From the NCBI RefSeq assembly GCF_018139565.1, contig NZ_JAGSPK010000004.1, forward strand, positions 248,001 through 312,000: a stretch of DNA of 64,000 nucleotides, read 5' to 3'. Below, one piece after another: positions 1 through 7,383 of this stretch. A model generated the notes under the pieces. It was not told where the DNA came from, made no database searches, and worked only from the letters and a program-made list of their open reading frames with translations. Position 1 is the stretch's first letter, and every line of letters starts with the position of its first letter. The stretch is from Cognatundibacterium rivi (GTDB lineage: Bacteria > Pseudomonadota > Gammaproteobacteria > Burkholderiales > Burkholderiaceae_D). Made by a program: the position numbers and the translations under genes.

Positions 1-12
1 CGATTTCCTCTG

Positions 13-61
13 GAAGTAATTCAGATAAACGCGCGAAATGGCGATATATCTGAATTACTTC
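13..61. repeat. 15-bp perfect inverted repeat
   Basis: Arms 13-27 and 47-61 are exact reverse complements (GAAGTAATTCAGATA) around a 19-nt loop. No T-run follows on either side, so it does not look like an intrinsic terminator. It may be an operator or the end of an element cut by the window edge. Confidence 0.6.
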
Positions 62-171
62 TGGTCGCTATAGAATTGGTTTGCGGGGCACAAAAAGCGA
101 AAGCAACACCGAATAAAATCGGGTGACTCTGCTACGTTTACTGATCCTACTCAGGCCGACATCGCATTTCC

Positions 172-203
172 AAAAGAGGAACCGCGACAGGTTCCGTTTT
201 CTT
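172..203 (+). terminator. possible intrinsic terminator
   Basis: GGAACC and GGTTCC form a 6-bp stem with a 6-nt loop, flanked by AAAAG on the left and GTTTTCTT on the right. No gene is visible between 1 and 172, so it would end a transcript entering from outside the window. The rest of 62-456 holds this hairpin and repeat copy A; I see no gene there. Confidence 0.4.
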
Positions 204-250
204 ATGCATGTAATGCCAGTTATACTCAAAAATGGCTTGTGGAGCAAAAA

Positions 251-345
251 ATATACTCCCGGGAGTATATTTTAAAGCCCTTTGTTTCTAAGGAGATGAA
301 GGCGTTTTTGCCATATACTCCCCTTAAAAAGCCTGTTTCAGAGAT
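251..345. repeat. dispersed palindromic intergenic repeat, copy A
   Basis: It opens with a perfect 20-bp palindrome (251-270, ATATACTCCC and its complement). A core follows at about 271-312 that contains GCCCTTTGTTTC, AAGGAGATGAAGGC and a T-run, then a second ATATACTCCCC stretch. A 37-nt stretch of the core is identical to the copy at 5989-6089, and a diverged copy lies at 17206-17280. All three copies are between genes. No transposase is present. A MITE- or REP-like element is the best reading. Confidence 0.7.
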
Positions 346-456
346 AAATCGCTGTCAGCGGAAGTACTTTCCAGTCACCCTCGGAATACGTATGCAACGC
401 TCTCTACCCGGATTTCTTTCAGGCCTCAGCAGGCATTGCGCCATTTAACACCCAGC

Positions 457-957
457 TCAGAGCCAATACTTCGGGTAACTGCGGGGGTTGTGCAGGTTAT
501 TGACAATCCATGCCGTCAGCACGATCACGAGCGTGCCAGCCAATACTGGCGAAAGCAGATAGCTGACAGGTGCATGTGCGACGATGACGATAAGTGGGTC
601 AGCTCCGGCTGGTGCGTGAACCGTGCGGGTAATCTGCATCGCAGCTAAGGCAAGACCAACCCCGATTGCGCAAGCGAGCCAGCCATCTCCCAATACTGCC
701 AAAACAAATAGCCCAACGGCTGTGGCGACCAAGTGCCCACCCACGATGGCGCGTGGCTGCGCCAAAGGAGAATCAGGCAAACCAAATGCCAACACACAAC
801 TTGCCCCGAAAGGAGCCATCAGCCAAGGAATGCCAGACAGCATGCTCAGCCAGCCTGTGATCGCAATTGCCGTCATGGCTCCAAACGAAGACAGCAGGAC
901 AAATTTCATTGAAGGTGCAGGAGGTGCGCCGGAACTTAGTAGTTTGGAAATAGACAT
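457..957 (-). CDS. HPP family integral membrane protein
   Basis: Small inner-membrane protein of 166 aa with four or five hydrophobic segments. The family signature appears as PFGASCVLAFGLPDSPLAQPR near residues 50-70 (shortened here) and as HAPAGADPLIV near 115-125, where the canonical HPP tripeptide is HAP. Some cyanobacterial HPP proteins are nitrite transporters; the role here is unknown. I chose the ATG at 957 because AAGGA sits 6-7 nt upstream; a TTG nine codons earlier has no ribosome site. It diverges from a TetR gene across a shared operator, so TetR control is likely. Confidence 0.8.
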   Translation of the reverse strand: MSISKLLSSGAPPAPSMKFVLLSSFGAMTAIAITGWLSMLSGIPWLMAPFGASCVLAFGLPDSPLAQPRAIVGGHLVATAVGLFVLAVLGDGWLACAIGVGLALAAMQITRTVHAPAGADPLIVIVAHAPVSYLLSPVLAGTLVIVLTAWIVNNLHNPRSYPKYWL

Positions 958-1001
958 AGATAATCCTTTCAAGGAAGGGTGCAATAAAAAAGGGTTTCAT
1001 G

Positions 1002-1045
1002 TAGTATACCGATCAGTATCTCAAAGTCAACCGATCGGTATACTA
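1002..1045. promoter_or_regulatory. TetR-type operator dyad
   Basis: Perfect 13-bp arms TAGTATACCGATC (1002-1014) and GATCGGTATACTA (1033-1045) lie between the divergent HPP and TetR genes. Each half is itself nearly palindromic (ACCGATCGGT), as if two dimers bind. The right arm ends four bases before the TetR start codon, so autorepression is likely. Confidence 0.75.
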
Positions 1046-1048
1046 TTT

Positions 1049-1627
1049 ATGACCACATCCAAAGATATCGTTGCTACCTCACTCAAACTGTTCTATCGCC
1101 AGGGCTTCCATGCGACTGGGGTTGACCTGCTGAGCCGCGAGGCAGACGTCACCAAAAAAACACTTTATCGCCACTATCCGAGCAAAGATGCTCTGATTGA
1201 TGCTGCCCTGGCTTTACGTCACACACAATTCATGTCGAAAATGCGCGCGCTCGTAGACTCGGTTGCAACTGAGCTGCGTCCTCTCGCCTACATCGACTTT
1301 ATCGCCAGTTGGGTGCAAGAAGATGATTTTTACGGGTGTGCATTTATCAATGCCGTAGCTGAATTTGCGTGTCCGGATGCGCCTCCACATCAACAGGCAG
1401 CGAAGCATAAACAGGAGATACAGGCTTACTTGAAAGACCTCTGCATTGCATGCAGGATATCGCAGCCAGAACTTATCTCTGAGCAACTATTTGTGCTCGG
1501 TGAAGGGATGATCGTTGCAAGCCAGGTACAAGGCTATGACGCATCCCGGGTGAATGCCGCACGGACGATGGCTCGTCATGCCTGGCTCTTTGCTGTGGGA
1601 GGCTCAACTCCCAGCTTAAATCCGTAG
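1049..1627 (+). CDS. TetR/AcrR family transcriptional regulator
   Basis: 192-aa one-component repressor. The N-terminal helix-turn-helix runs over residues 1-55: it starts KDIVATSLKLFYRQGFHATG and has the recognition helix VTKKTLYRHYPSKDAL typical of TetR. The C-terminal half is the ligand-binding and dimerisation domain and does not reveal the ligand. The reading frame stays open far upstream, but the ATG at 1049 gives a normal TetR N-terminus directly after the operator. It probably represses itself and the divergent HPP gene. Confidence 0.88.
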   Translation: MTTSKDIVATSLKLFYRQGFHATGVDLLSREADVTKKTLYRHYPSKDALIDAALALRHTQFMSKMRALVDSVATELRPLAYIDFIASWVQEDDFYGCAFINAVAEFACPDAPPHQQAAKHKQEIQAYLKDLCIACRISQPELISEQLFVLGEGMIVASQVQGYDASRVNAARTMARHAWLFAVGGSTPSLNP

Positions 1628-2025
1628 TGCCAAGCAAGCGTAGGGGGCGTCAAACCGCCAAATCAGGCGTTGGTGATTCTGATGAAATAGTGAAGTCTGA
1701 TTAAAAACTCCGCATACCGCGAACGCTCAGAAAAACTACACATGTCGGCAATAAATGTGAAAAGTAGTGCTCAGAGAATTTTGTACCGATAGACTTGGTT
1801 CAGCGGAATAGCGAACAGAGAAAATGTGTGTTGAATGATATTTGCAAAGACACATTGTTTCTGTTTTTTGTTACTGCCAGCTTGTGTTTGTTCTTGCTTG
1901 TTGTGCTTGTGATTACGCTTTAAATGGATGTGACGGCTATTGTTTTTCGAAGTGGAGATGCGGTTTCAGAACGTACTTTTATAAATTTTCTATAGGAGAG
2001 AACACGCAAGTGTTCTGTAAAAATC
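1628..2025. other. 398-bp gene-free spacer
   Basis: No convincing coding region is visible on either strand; short open frames here have no ribosome site or family likeness. The 3' end holds AGGAGAG at 1994-2000 and a small hairpin, both part of the leader of the next gene. Confidence 0.6.
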
Positions 2026-2028
2026 ATG
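1994..2028 (+). promoter_or_regulatory. ribosome site with hairpin in an over-long spacer
   Basis: The only good Shine-Dalgarno (AGGAGAG, 1994-2000) is about 25 nt from the ATG at 2026, too far for normal use. A 6-bp stem with a 4-nt loop (GAACAC gcaa GTGTTC, 2000-2015) lies between them and would shorten the effective distance to about 10 nt if folded. Confidence 0.5.
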
Positions 2029-2748
2029 AATTTTTCATTTCGCTCTGTCATTTTGTTTGGCACTTTGGTTTCTGGTTTCGCCCATGCAAATGACAATATC
2101 ACGGTCAGTTTTAATGAGCGTCCTCCGTATTTAACGCAAGGTACCGATGGTGCGGCATCTGGCTTAATCGGTACTGCCGCCAGCGAAGCATTCAAGGCCG
2201 CCGGACTTGAAGTCACATGGAGTAAAGTTCCCCCTAATCGTCAATTGATCGTGGTGAAAGAAGGCGGCAACAATTGTGCGATAGGCTGGTTTAAGACACC
2301 AGAGCGTACGCAATTTGCAAAATTCACCAATCCTATTTATCGCGACAAACCGACCATCATTCTGGCCAACCCGAAGTTTGAGGCCAAGGATGGCAGCAAG
2401 CTGTCTGATTTGCTCACTGCAAAAGGCGTGCGCGTTTTAGTCAAAGAAAATTTTTCTTATGGTGGTTTCATCGACGGCAAGCTGGAGTCACTCAAACCCA
2501 CTTTAGTTAAATCCAATGGCACGCCCACCCAAATGCTGCAGTTAATCCATGCGAATACTGCCGATTTCATGTTTGCGTCGGAAGAAGAATCAAAATATCT
2601 GATAGAACAATCAGGCGTTGCCAGCAACAGTGTGAAGCAATTGAAAGCCGCTGATATGCCAAATGGCGAATTTCGCTACATTATGTGTAGCAATCAGGTG
2701 CCGGATAGCGTGATTAGTCGTCTCAACAAGGCAATCAAGTTTAAATAA
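2026..2748 (+). CDS. periplasmic solute-binding protein, family 3
   Basis: 240-aa exported protein. Residues 1-22 form a signal peptide with an AHA-like cleavage site (GFAHA|NDNITV). The mature part follows the SBP_bac_3 pattern: NITVSFNERPPYL at the first lobe, then GLIGTAASEAFKAAGLEVTW, then an ion/amino-acid-pocket-like segment NNCAIGWFKTPER. Such proteins bind amino acids or similar small solutes, either for an ABC transporter or as free sensors. No permease or ATPase is adjacent, so the partner is unknown. No in-frame alternative start is available upstream, and the ribosome site is unusual (see separate entry). Confidence 0.8.
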   Translation: MNFSFRSVILFGTLVSGFAHANDNITVSFNERPPYLTQGTDGAASGLIGTAASEAFKAAGLEVTWSKVPPNRQLIVVKEGGNNCAIGWFKTPERTQFAKFTNPIYRDKPTIILANPKFEAKDGSKLSDLLTAKGVRVLVKENFSYGGFIDGKLESLKPTLVKSNGTPTQMLQLIHANTADFMFASEEESKYLIEQSGVASNSVKQLKAADMPNGEFRYIMCSNQVPDSVISRLNKAIKFK

Positions 2749-2817
2749 GCATGCATAGACAGTGATCAGTCAGCCGGATTTTGAACAGTTTGCGCCAGTG
2801 TCTTTGTAAACATCAGT

Positions 2818-3143
2818 GTGTACGTCAGCAAGTCGAGTGTAGCGCTGCTCACCCTGATGGCCACCTTGGTCTTATCCATATTTGCTGTTCACACTGTGTG
2901 TGCGCAAGATGCGCCATCGCAAGTGTAGGATGCTTCTCACGCACCAGTCAGGCGATATTGATGTTCGTCCGCGGGGTTTCGCAATACACACTGTTTGAGC
3001 CGCAGATACTCTGGATGGAAGCCGAGCGGTCTATGTTGTCTGGGTTTGATCGAATGGAGACAGAGCGGGGTGACGTTGAATATGCTCAGTCATGGCTATG
3101 CATCATAGGGGAAAACCCCGCAATTCCTGAGTTGAACTGGGAA
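2818..3143 (+). pseudogene. remnant of a small secreted-protein gene
   Basis: From a GTG at 2818, one frame encodes a clean signal peptide: SVALLTLMATLVLSIF and then a VCAQDA cleavage region. It meets TAG at 2926-2928 after only 36 codons. A different frame stays open to 3146, ending ENPAIPELNWE just before a terminator. This looks like a signal peptide separated from its body by a frameshift. I recognise no family in the downstream part. A short intact secreted peptide is the alternative. The rest of 2749-3209 holds only the terminator. Confidence 0.3.
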
Positions 3144-3144
3144 T

Positions 3145-3177
3145 AAAAAAGACCTGTGAATTACAGGTCTTTTTTTT
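3145..3177. terminator. bidirectional intrinsic terminator
   Basis: AAAAAAGACCTGT, loop GAATT, ACAGGTCTTTTTTTT. The A-run and T-run make it work on both strands, ending the region before it and the minus-strand gene that stops at 3210. Confidence 0.85.
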
Positions 3178-3209
3178 GCCATTTCAAGAGGTTAGTCGAT
3201 GCAGTGCCA

Positions 3210-4322
3210 TCAAGATTTGGAGCTCTTAAATGCTGCGACTATTTTTGATACTTGATCTAGCCCATCAAAGGTCGTCGGTATGTCCGATGCGTCCATCGTC
3301 AGCCCGCTGAAAACGAGTGATTCAAATTTTTCGATCGGCTGCTTATCGTGCGAGTTGTTAACAAATGTTTTGTAGCCATCAATAAACTGACAGAGCGCGA
3401 TTCTAATTTCCAATTGTGTGATTTGCGCATCGGTGGATTTGAGATTGCTATACACAATTCGGAATCCATAAATAAGAAAGAACTCCACTGCAACGAATGG
3501 CCAAACATGATACGCATATTTAAACCAGTTAAACTCGGCCTTTACCGTGCCATCATTAGATTGTACGAAGTCGTAAACTTGTAACGCATCACCAAAGTGT
3601 AAATAGGTAGGGATTCCAAGCAATGTGGCAAATATCAGGATACAAATGGCAAACGTAATCCGCCACTGGAGTCCTTTTTTTCTTCTTAAAGCAATAAAGG
3701 CTTTGGTTAGTTCGACGAAAGCGATGCCACTTTTTAATTCGCTAATACGTCTTTCGAGGCCAGTAAGTATATTATTGCAACTGCTGACCTTAACGTCTTG
3801 TTGCATTATTGTTGTATTTAGACTATCAACTTTACTTGCTGCATCATCAAAACTTCTATATCTACCAACTAAATCACGAAGTATCATTAGTTCGAAATGA
3901 TCGTGAGTTTTTTTTAATGACGACCAGTCATATTCTTTATTTTCAATTAGTTGTAGGACTATTTTATCAATGTCATTAGAAATTTCCGCAGTCGGGTCAA
4001 AAACGACACATTCTTTATATGCGCAATAAATGTGTCCAAGCAACTCTCTGAAGTCATTCAAGTCGGCGATATTCAATTCATTTTTTGTAGGTCCAGGTTT
4101 AAACCAAAATTGTTTTATAGCTCGAGAACTATTCGTGTGAAAAGGAATAGGTCTTTCGGTTTTACTGAAAAACGACTCTAAATGGCGGACTAATTCTATG
4201 AGTAACGACTCGCTGCGAGGTAAATTCTTAAGGAAATCTTTGGATTTAACGACTAACGATAGTTTTACTAAAAAAAACTTAAATTCCTGCTCGGTTAATT
4301 CGTCGTTTTTGTTATCAGTCAC
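3210..4322 (-). CDS. unrecognised two-TM membrane protein with coiled coil
   Basis: 370 aa, family not recognised. The N-terminal 200 residues are charged and helical, with a likely coiled coil near 165-200 (DAASKVDSLNTTIMQQDVKV). Two hydrophobic segments follow near 223-245 (ITFAICILIFATLLGIPTYL) and 270-290 (VWPFVAVEFFLIYGFRIVY). The C-terminal tail of about 75 residues is cytoplasmic by simple topology. The ATG at 4322 has GGAG about 9 nt upstream. It is much richer in A+T than the flanking metabolic genes and shares this with the next two genes, suggesting acquired DNA. No domain supports a function. Confidence 0.7.
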   Translation of the reverse strand: MTDNKNDELTEQEFKFFLVKLSLVVKSKDFLKNLPRSESLLIELVRHLESFFSKTERPIPFHTNSSRAIKQFWFKPGPTKNELNIADLNDFRELLGHIYCAYKECVVFDPTAEISNDIDKIVLQLIENKEYDWSSLKKTHDHFELMILRDLVGRYRSFDDAASKVDSLNTTIMQQDVKVSSCNNILTGLERRISELKSGIAFVELTKAFIALRRKKGLQWRITFAICILIFATLLGIPTYLHFGDALQVYDFVQSNDGTVKAEFNWFKYAYHVWPFVAVEFFLIYGFRIVYSNLKSTDAQITQLEIRIALCQFIDGYKTFVNNSHDKQPIEKFESLVFSGLTMDASDIPTTFDGLDQVSKIVAAFKSSKS

Positions 4323-4473
4323 AGTTTCTCCACAGTCTGAATTCGGATGTTAAAAGTTATTATATTAAAAATAACTATAAATGTATCAAGTTGTTACACT
4401 CTATTTGTTTGTGTTCATATAGTGATGACTGGTCGGCACATCGATTTCTCTTTGTAGCTTTCGTTTTCAATAT

Positions 4474-4502
4474 GAAAAAAGCCCGATTCATCGGGCTTTT
4501 TT
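4474..4502. terminator. bidirectional intrinsic terminator
   Basis: AAAAAAGCCCGAT, short loop, ATCGGGCTTTTTT. It lies between the minus-strand genes ending at 4531 and starting at 4322, so it ends the 89-aa gene's transcript. Confidence 0.85.
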
Positions 4503-4530
4503 GTATGCATTTCAATGCGGAAGTTTAGTT

Positions 4531-4800
4531 TTAGTAACGGCTTAACGTCAGTTTTTTAGCATCTTCCCAAGGGATAGATACAAGGTGACCAAGGTTGCCA
4601 TCTTCAAAGTGGAATTCTTTTATTCCATTCTCATCTGTGGTCCACGCATCAACGACCAGCTTGTCAAAAGGTGAGGCGACATTTTGTACATCGACTTTAT
4701 ATTTCTCATTGATTTTCATATTCGGAGAAAGAATTGCTGTTTCAGTACGCCCTGTCAGTGATAGACGATATGCTGCAGTGTTTGTATCTACTTTCATCAT
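4531..4800 (-). CDS. hypothetical 89-aa protein
   Basis: Small soluble protein with no signal peptide or membrane segment. It reads like a beta-rich domain: GRTETAILSPNMKINEKYKV, then VVDAWTTDENGIKEFHFEDG, then LVSIPWEDAKKLTL. The ribosome site AAGGAG lies about 7 nt before the double ATG (4800/4797), a strong start. It sits alone between terminators in the AT-rich block. Not recognised; function unknown. Confidence 0.65.
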   Translation of the reverse strand: MMKVDTNTAAYRLSLTGRTETAILSPNMKINEKYKVDVQNVASPFDKLVVDAWTTDENGIKEFHFEDGNLGHLVSIPWEDAKKLTLSRY

Positions 4801-4957
4801 CGTTTACTCCTTAAAAGTTATGCGCTGAGTTCCACGCGCCGACATAATACACTGATTGTTTAATCAGTGGTCTTCTGATTTTTATTGATTTTTCCAACCA
4901 CTGTATTTGGGTTTTTCTTTGTCCCGACGCCTATCTGCATACCTTATTTCAAACGCG

Positions 4958-4990
4958 AAAAAAAAGACTTACAGGAGCAGGTCTTATTTT
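4958..4990 (-). terminator. probable terminator after the 291-aa gene
   Basis: Read on the minus strand, AAGAC and GTCTT pair around a 12-nt loop and run into eight T residues. It sits 10 bases beyond the stop codon at 5000. Confidence 0.55.
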
Positions 4991-4999
4991 GCGGGATCA

Positions 5000-5875
5000 T
5001 TATTTCGCTGCAGATCGCCCTGCATCTGCGTACTTCATAGGCTGGCACCAGGTGGAGGCGGGCTTCGTCAAGTGCGGGGGATTGATGATGTAACTAACGG
5101 CGACAGAAAAGCCCAGAAAGGCAATGATAAGAGCCATAAATGTTTCAGAGAATTTTTCACTTAAGATGGTTTTGATAAGAGTTGCAACAAATTGAATTGG
5201 GTCGTTCCAAATAGATATCTCTATATCTGTGATCCCAGAGACCATTGTTTGATTTGCCTCTGGATATAGGAATAGATTTGAGCAATGTGAAGTCTCAAAA
5301 AATAAACGTACTTCTTCTTCAGAATTAATAGTGTTACGGTCTTTATCGTATCGAGTGGAAGTGTCAATCTGAGCATCGAAGCTGTACCTGGATTGGTATT
5401 TAAAAGAAGTTTTTTTTATGATGGTGTGGGGCTGAGTTTGCGACAATCTCGTTATCGAAATGGGAGCCGTAATTTTTTTTTGATGGGTTATCGGGATCGA
5501 TTCATCATTGTTGTACGCATCTATTTTTTCAATTATCGCCGCCTGACATAAAAGCGATCTTTTTCTGCTCATTGCCCGGATAACAGAGTTTTTAAACCCT
5601 TGTTTTTTCCGCTCTTTATATTTTTGCTTAAATTCACTGATGAAGCTATTTGTATCCTCCTTAGTATTTTTGAGCGATATAAAGCGATAAGTGAGATATA
5701 TCAATAGAAAAAAAACTGCCCACCAGATTCGCTCTTTCTCGCCAATCACTGAAAGGGTATCGCCCAGGATAGGCAGATTTGCCCCTGAAAAATTCACGCC
5801 TAAAAAATTTGACAAGATCAGTGCTGCGCTCACGAATACTAGGTTTCTGCGTATTTTGTCCGGGGTGTCGTCCAT
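5000..5875 (-). CDS. unrecognised membrane protein, 291 aa
   Basis: Three hydrophobic segments: two near the N-terminus (about 12-32, LVFVSAALILSNFLGVNF, and 50-66, WWAVFFLLIYLTYRFI) and one near 243-262 (FMALIIAFLGFSVAVSYII). Between them is a basic, Ser/Thr-rich soluble region with SRYSFDAQIDTSTRYDKDRN, then FVATLIKTILSEKFSE. The start at 5875 has AGAGA about 5 nt upstream. Like the 370-aa neighbour it combines membrane anchors with a large cytoplasmic part and is AT-rich. Family and function not recognised; a shared accessory role with its neighbours is only inference. Confidence 0.65.
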   Translation of the reverse strand: MDDTPDKIRRNLVFVSAALILSNFLGVNFSGANLPILGDTLSVIGEKERIWWAVFFLLIYLTYRFISLKNTKEDTNSFISEFKQKYKERKKQGFKNSVIRAMSRKRSLLCQAAIIEKIDAYNNDESIPITHQKKITAPISITRLSQTQPHTIIKKTSFKYQSRYSFDAQIDTSTRYDKDRNTINSEEEVRLFFETSHCSNLFLYPEANQTMVSGITDIEISIWNDPIQFVATLIKTILSEKFSETFMALIIAFLGFSVAVSYIINPPHLTKPASTWCQPMKYADAGRSAAK

Positions 5876-5988
5876 CGTTATCTCTCTGATTGCTGTTACT
5901 TATTGCTGCGTCGGCAAGCGCAAGATGCATCTTGCTCATCGAACTGTGTGATCGCGCCAAGCCTGTTTCGATGGCTTTTAAGCTTTAA

Positions 5989-6089
5989 ATATACCCCTGG
6001 AAGTATATTTAAAAGCCCTTTGTTTCTAAGGAGATGAAGGCGTTTTTGGCGCATACTCCCCTGAAAATGCCTTTTTCAGAGGAGTATAT
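5989..6089. repeat. dispersed palindromic intergenic repeat, copy B
   Basis: It starts with an imperfect palindrome (5989-6008), followed by the core shared with copy A (37 identical nt). It ends with a long hairpin: ATACTCCCCTGAAAA pairs with TTTTCAGAGGAGTAT with one mismatch. The outer ends ATATACCCC and GGAGTATAT are inverted, like MITE termini. Confidence 0.75.
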
Positions 6090-6156
6090 CGGTGATCTGG
6101 CGGCGATATTGTGAGTCGCTGTTTTGTGACTGTTTCGTGCGCTGATGCTGGTGTTA

Positions 6157-6999
6157 TCAAACATCAATCTGCTGTTTCAGTTTGTTAAATTCGTCACCAG
6201 CTTCTTGCAGCACCTGATCCAGCGTTTCCTGATCCAGACCGAGGCTGTGCCACGATAGCGCGGTGATTTCGGGTGTGGTGTGATCGGCGCTTTCGGTGAC
6301 GTTCAGGACGTGGGCGATACCGTTGGCGACGTGGACGATGGTAGCCAGAAAACCCAGCCCCGGCTTATCCGGCTGGTGATGGCCGGCAATCGCGTTTTTC
6401 ATCTGATCAGAAAAATTCCAGTACATCGCCAGCTCTTCGCCGACGGCGGCATGATCGATGCCGAGAATTTCTCTTTCGGCGTCAAACTGTGTGCACTGGT
6501 GTTCGGCTTGCCAGGCGATGACGTGTTCGTATTCGGTGCTGTGGTAAGTGACCAGCACCAGTGTGCCGATGTCATGCAACAAGCCTGCGGTGAAGGCGAC
6601 GTCCAGACTCAGGTTCAGGCGTCGCGCGAGAATTTTTGCGACGATGGCGACGGCATTTGAATGACGCCAGAAATCTTTGTGGCTAAAGCCCTGACAATTA
6701 TTTTCCGGGAAGCAGCCGGTCAGCGCGGCCGTCACGATGATTTGTTTAACGGTGGTCATGCCAAGCAGGGCGATCGCTTGCTGTATGGTGGTGACTTTGA
6801 ATTGCGTGGCGTAATAGGCTGAATTGGCGAGCCTCAGGGTTTTCGCGGTCAGGGCGATATCGCGTGTGACTTTGTCGGCCAGTTCGTGCGTGTCGACATC
6901 TTCTTTGTCGATGTTATTCAGTATCTCCATGACGACCGCAGGCAGGGTCGGCAAGTCTTTGACTTCTTCCACAATCTGATGAATAGCTATTCGGTTCAT
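6157..6999 (-). CDS. HDOD domain protein
   Basis: 280-aa cytoplasmic protein covered mainly by one HDOD domain. Signatures are LPTLPAVVMEILNNID near 15-30, VTRDIALTAKTLRLANSAYY near 43-63, and TAGLLHDIGTLVLVTYHSTE near 136-155. HDOD proteins are non-catalytic or HD-like signalling modules tied to chemotaxis, stress or c-di-GMP circuits. AAAGGAG precedes the ATG at 6999. It is a clear paralogue of the protein at 30825-31679, with aligned LHDIG and GIDHA/GIDHV motifs. It is a single gene, not an operon. Confidence 0.9.
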   Translation of the reverse strand: MNRIAIHQIVEEVKDLPTLPAVVMEILNNIDKEDVDTHELADKVTRDIALTAKTLRLANSAYYATQFKVTTIQQAIALLGMTTVKQIIVTAALTGCFPENNCQGFSHKDFWRHSNAVAIVAKILARRLNLSLDVAFTAGLLHDIGTLVLVTYHSTEYEHVIAWQAEHQCTQFDAEREILGIDHAAVGEELAMYWNFSDQMKNAIAGHHQPDKPGLGFLATIVHVANGIAHVLNVTESADHTTPEITALSWHSLGLDQETLDQVLQEAGDEFNKLKQQIDV

Positions 7000-7252
7000 G
7001 TCTCACTCCTTTGTTTCTAGTATTACTCAAAAAGACAAGAGACGGGGTGACCGTTGCAAAATTGTATGCTGCTTGATTTGGCTTGATTTAGCTTGTATCT
7101 GGCGCTGACTATTGCGCGTGTCGATGACGAACCCTTGATTTCAATGGCTGAGGTTTATGCCGCTGCAAGTAAACATCAATCAGGCAAACAAACCACCAAA
7201 CCACGAAAACACTGAATGCTGCCGAACAAGGCCGAACATAAATTCAACACAA

Positions 7253-7277
7253 AACGCAAATGAGAATGATTTGCGTT
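7253..7277. promoter_or_regulatory. Fur box
   Basis: GCAAATGAGAATGATTTGC (7256-7274) matches 13 of 19 positions of the classical Fur consensus and sits in a perfect 9-bp dyad (AACGCAAAT / ATTTGCGTT). It lies about 110 bp before the siderophore-receptor ATG, so iron repression is expected. The rest of 7000-7383 shows no gene. Confidence 0.7.
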
Positions 7278-7383
7278 AACTTGTTTGCGTGAGTACAATG
7301 CTGCCATTCATCTTCCATGCTTGTTCTGCTGTCGGGCATGGTCTGCAGGCATTTTTCTACTCAGATCAATTTCAAGGCTATCT

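Noticed and set aside
239..448. Open frame covering repeat copy A
   Set aside because: It is made of the palindromic repeat and its flank, has no ribosome site and no family likeness.
1842..2093. Cys/Phe-rich open frame before the binding-protein gene
   Set aside because: It overlaps the start of the solute-binding protein in another frame and has the biased composition of a chance frame.
2781..3146. 121-aa open frame as an intact gene
   Set aside because: Its first half is Cys-rich nonsense, while another frame encodes a clean signal peptide; a broken gene fits better.
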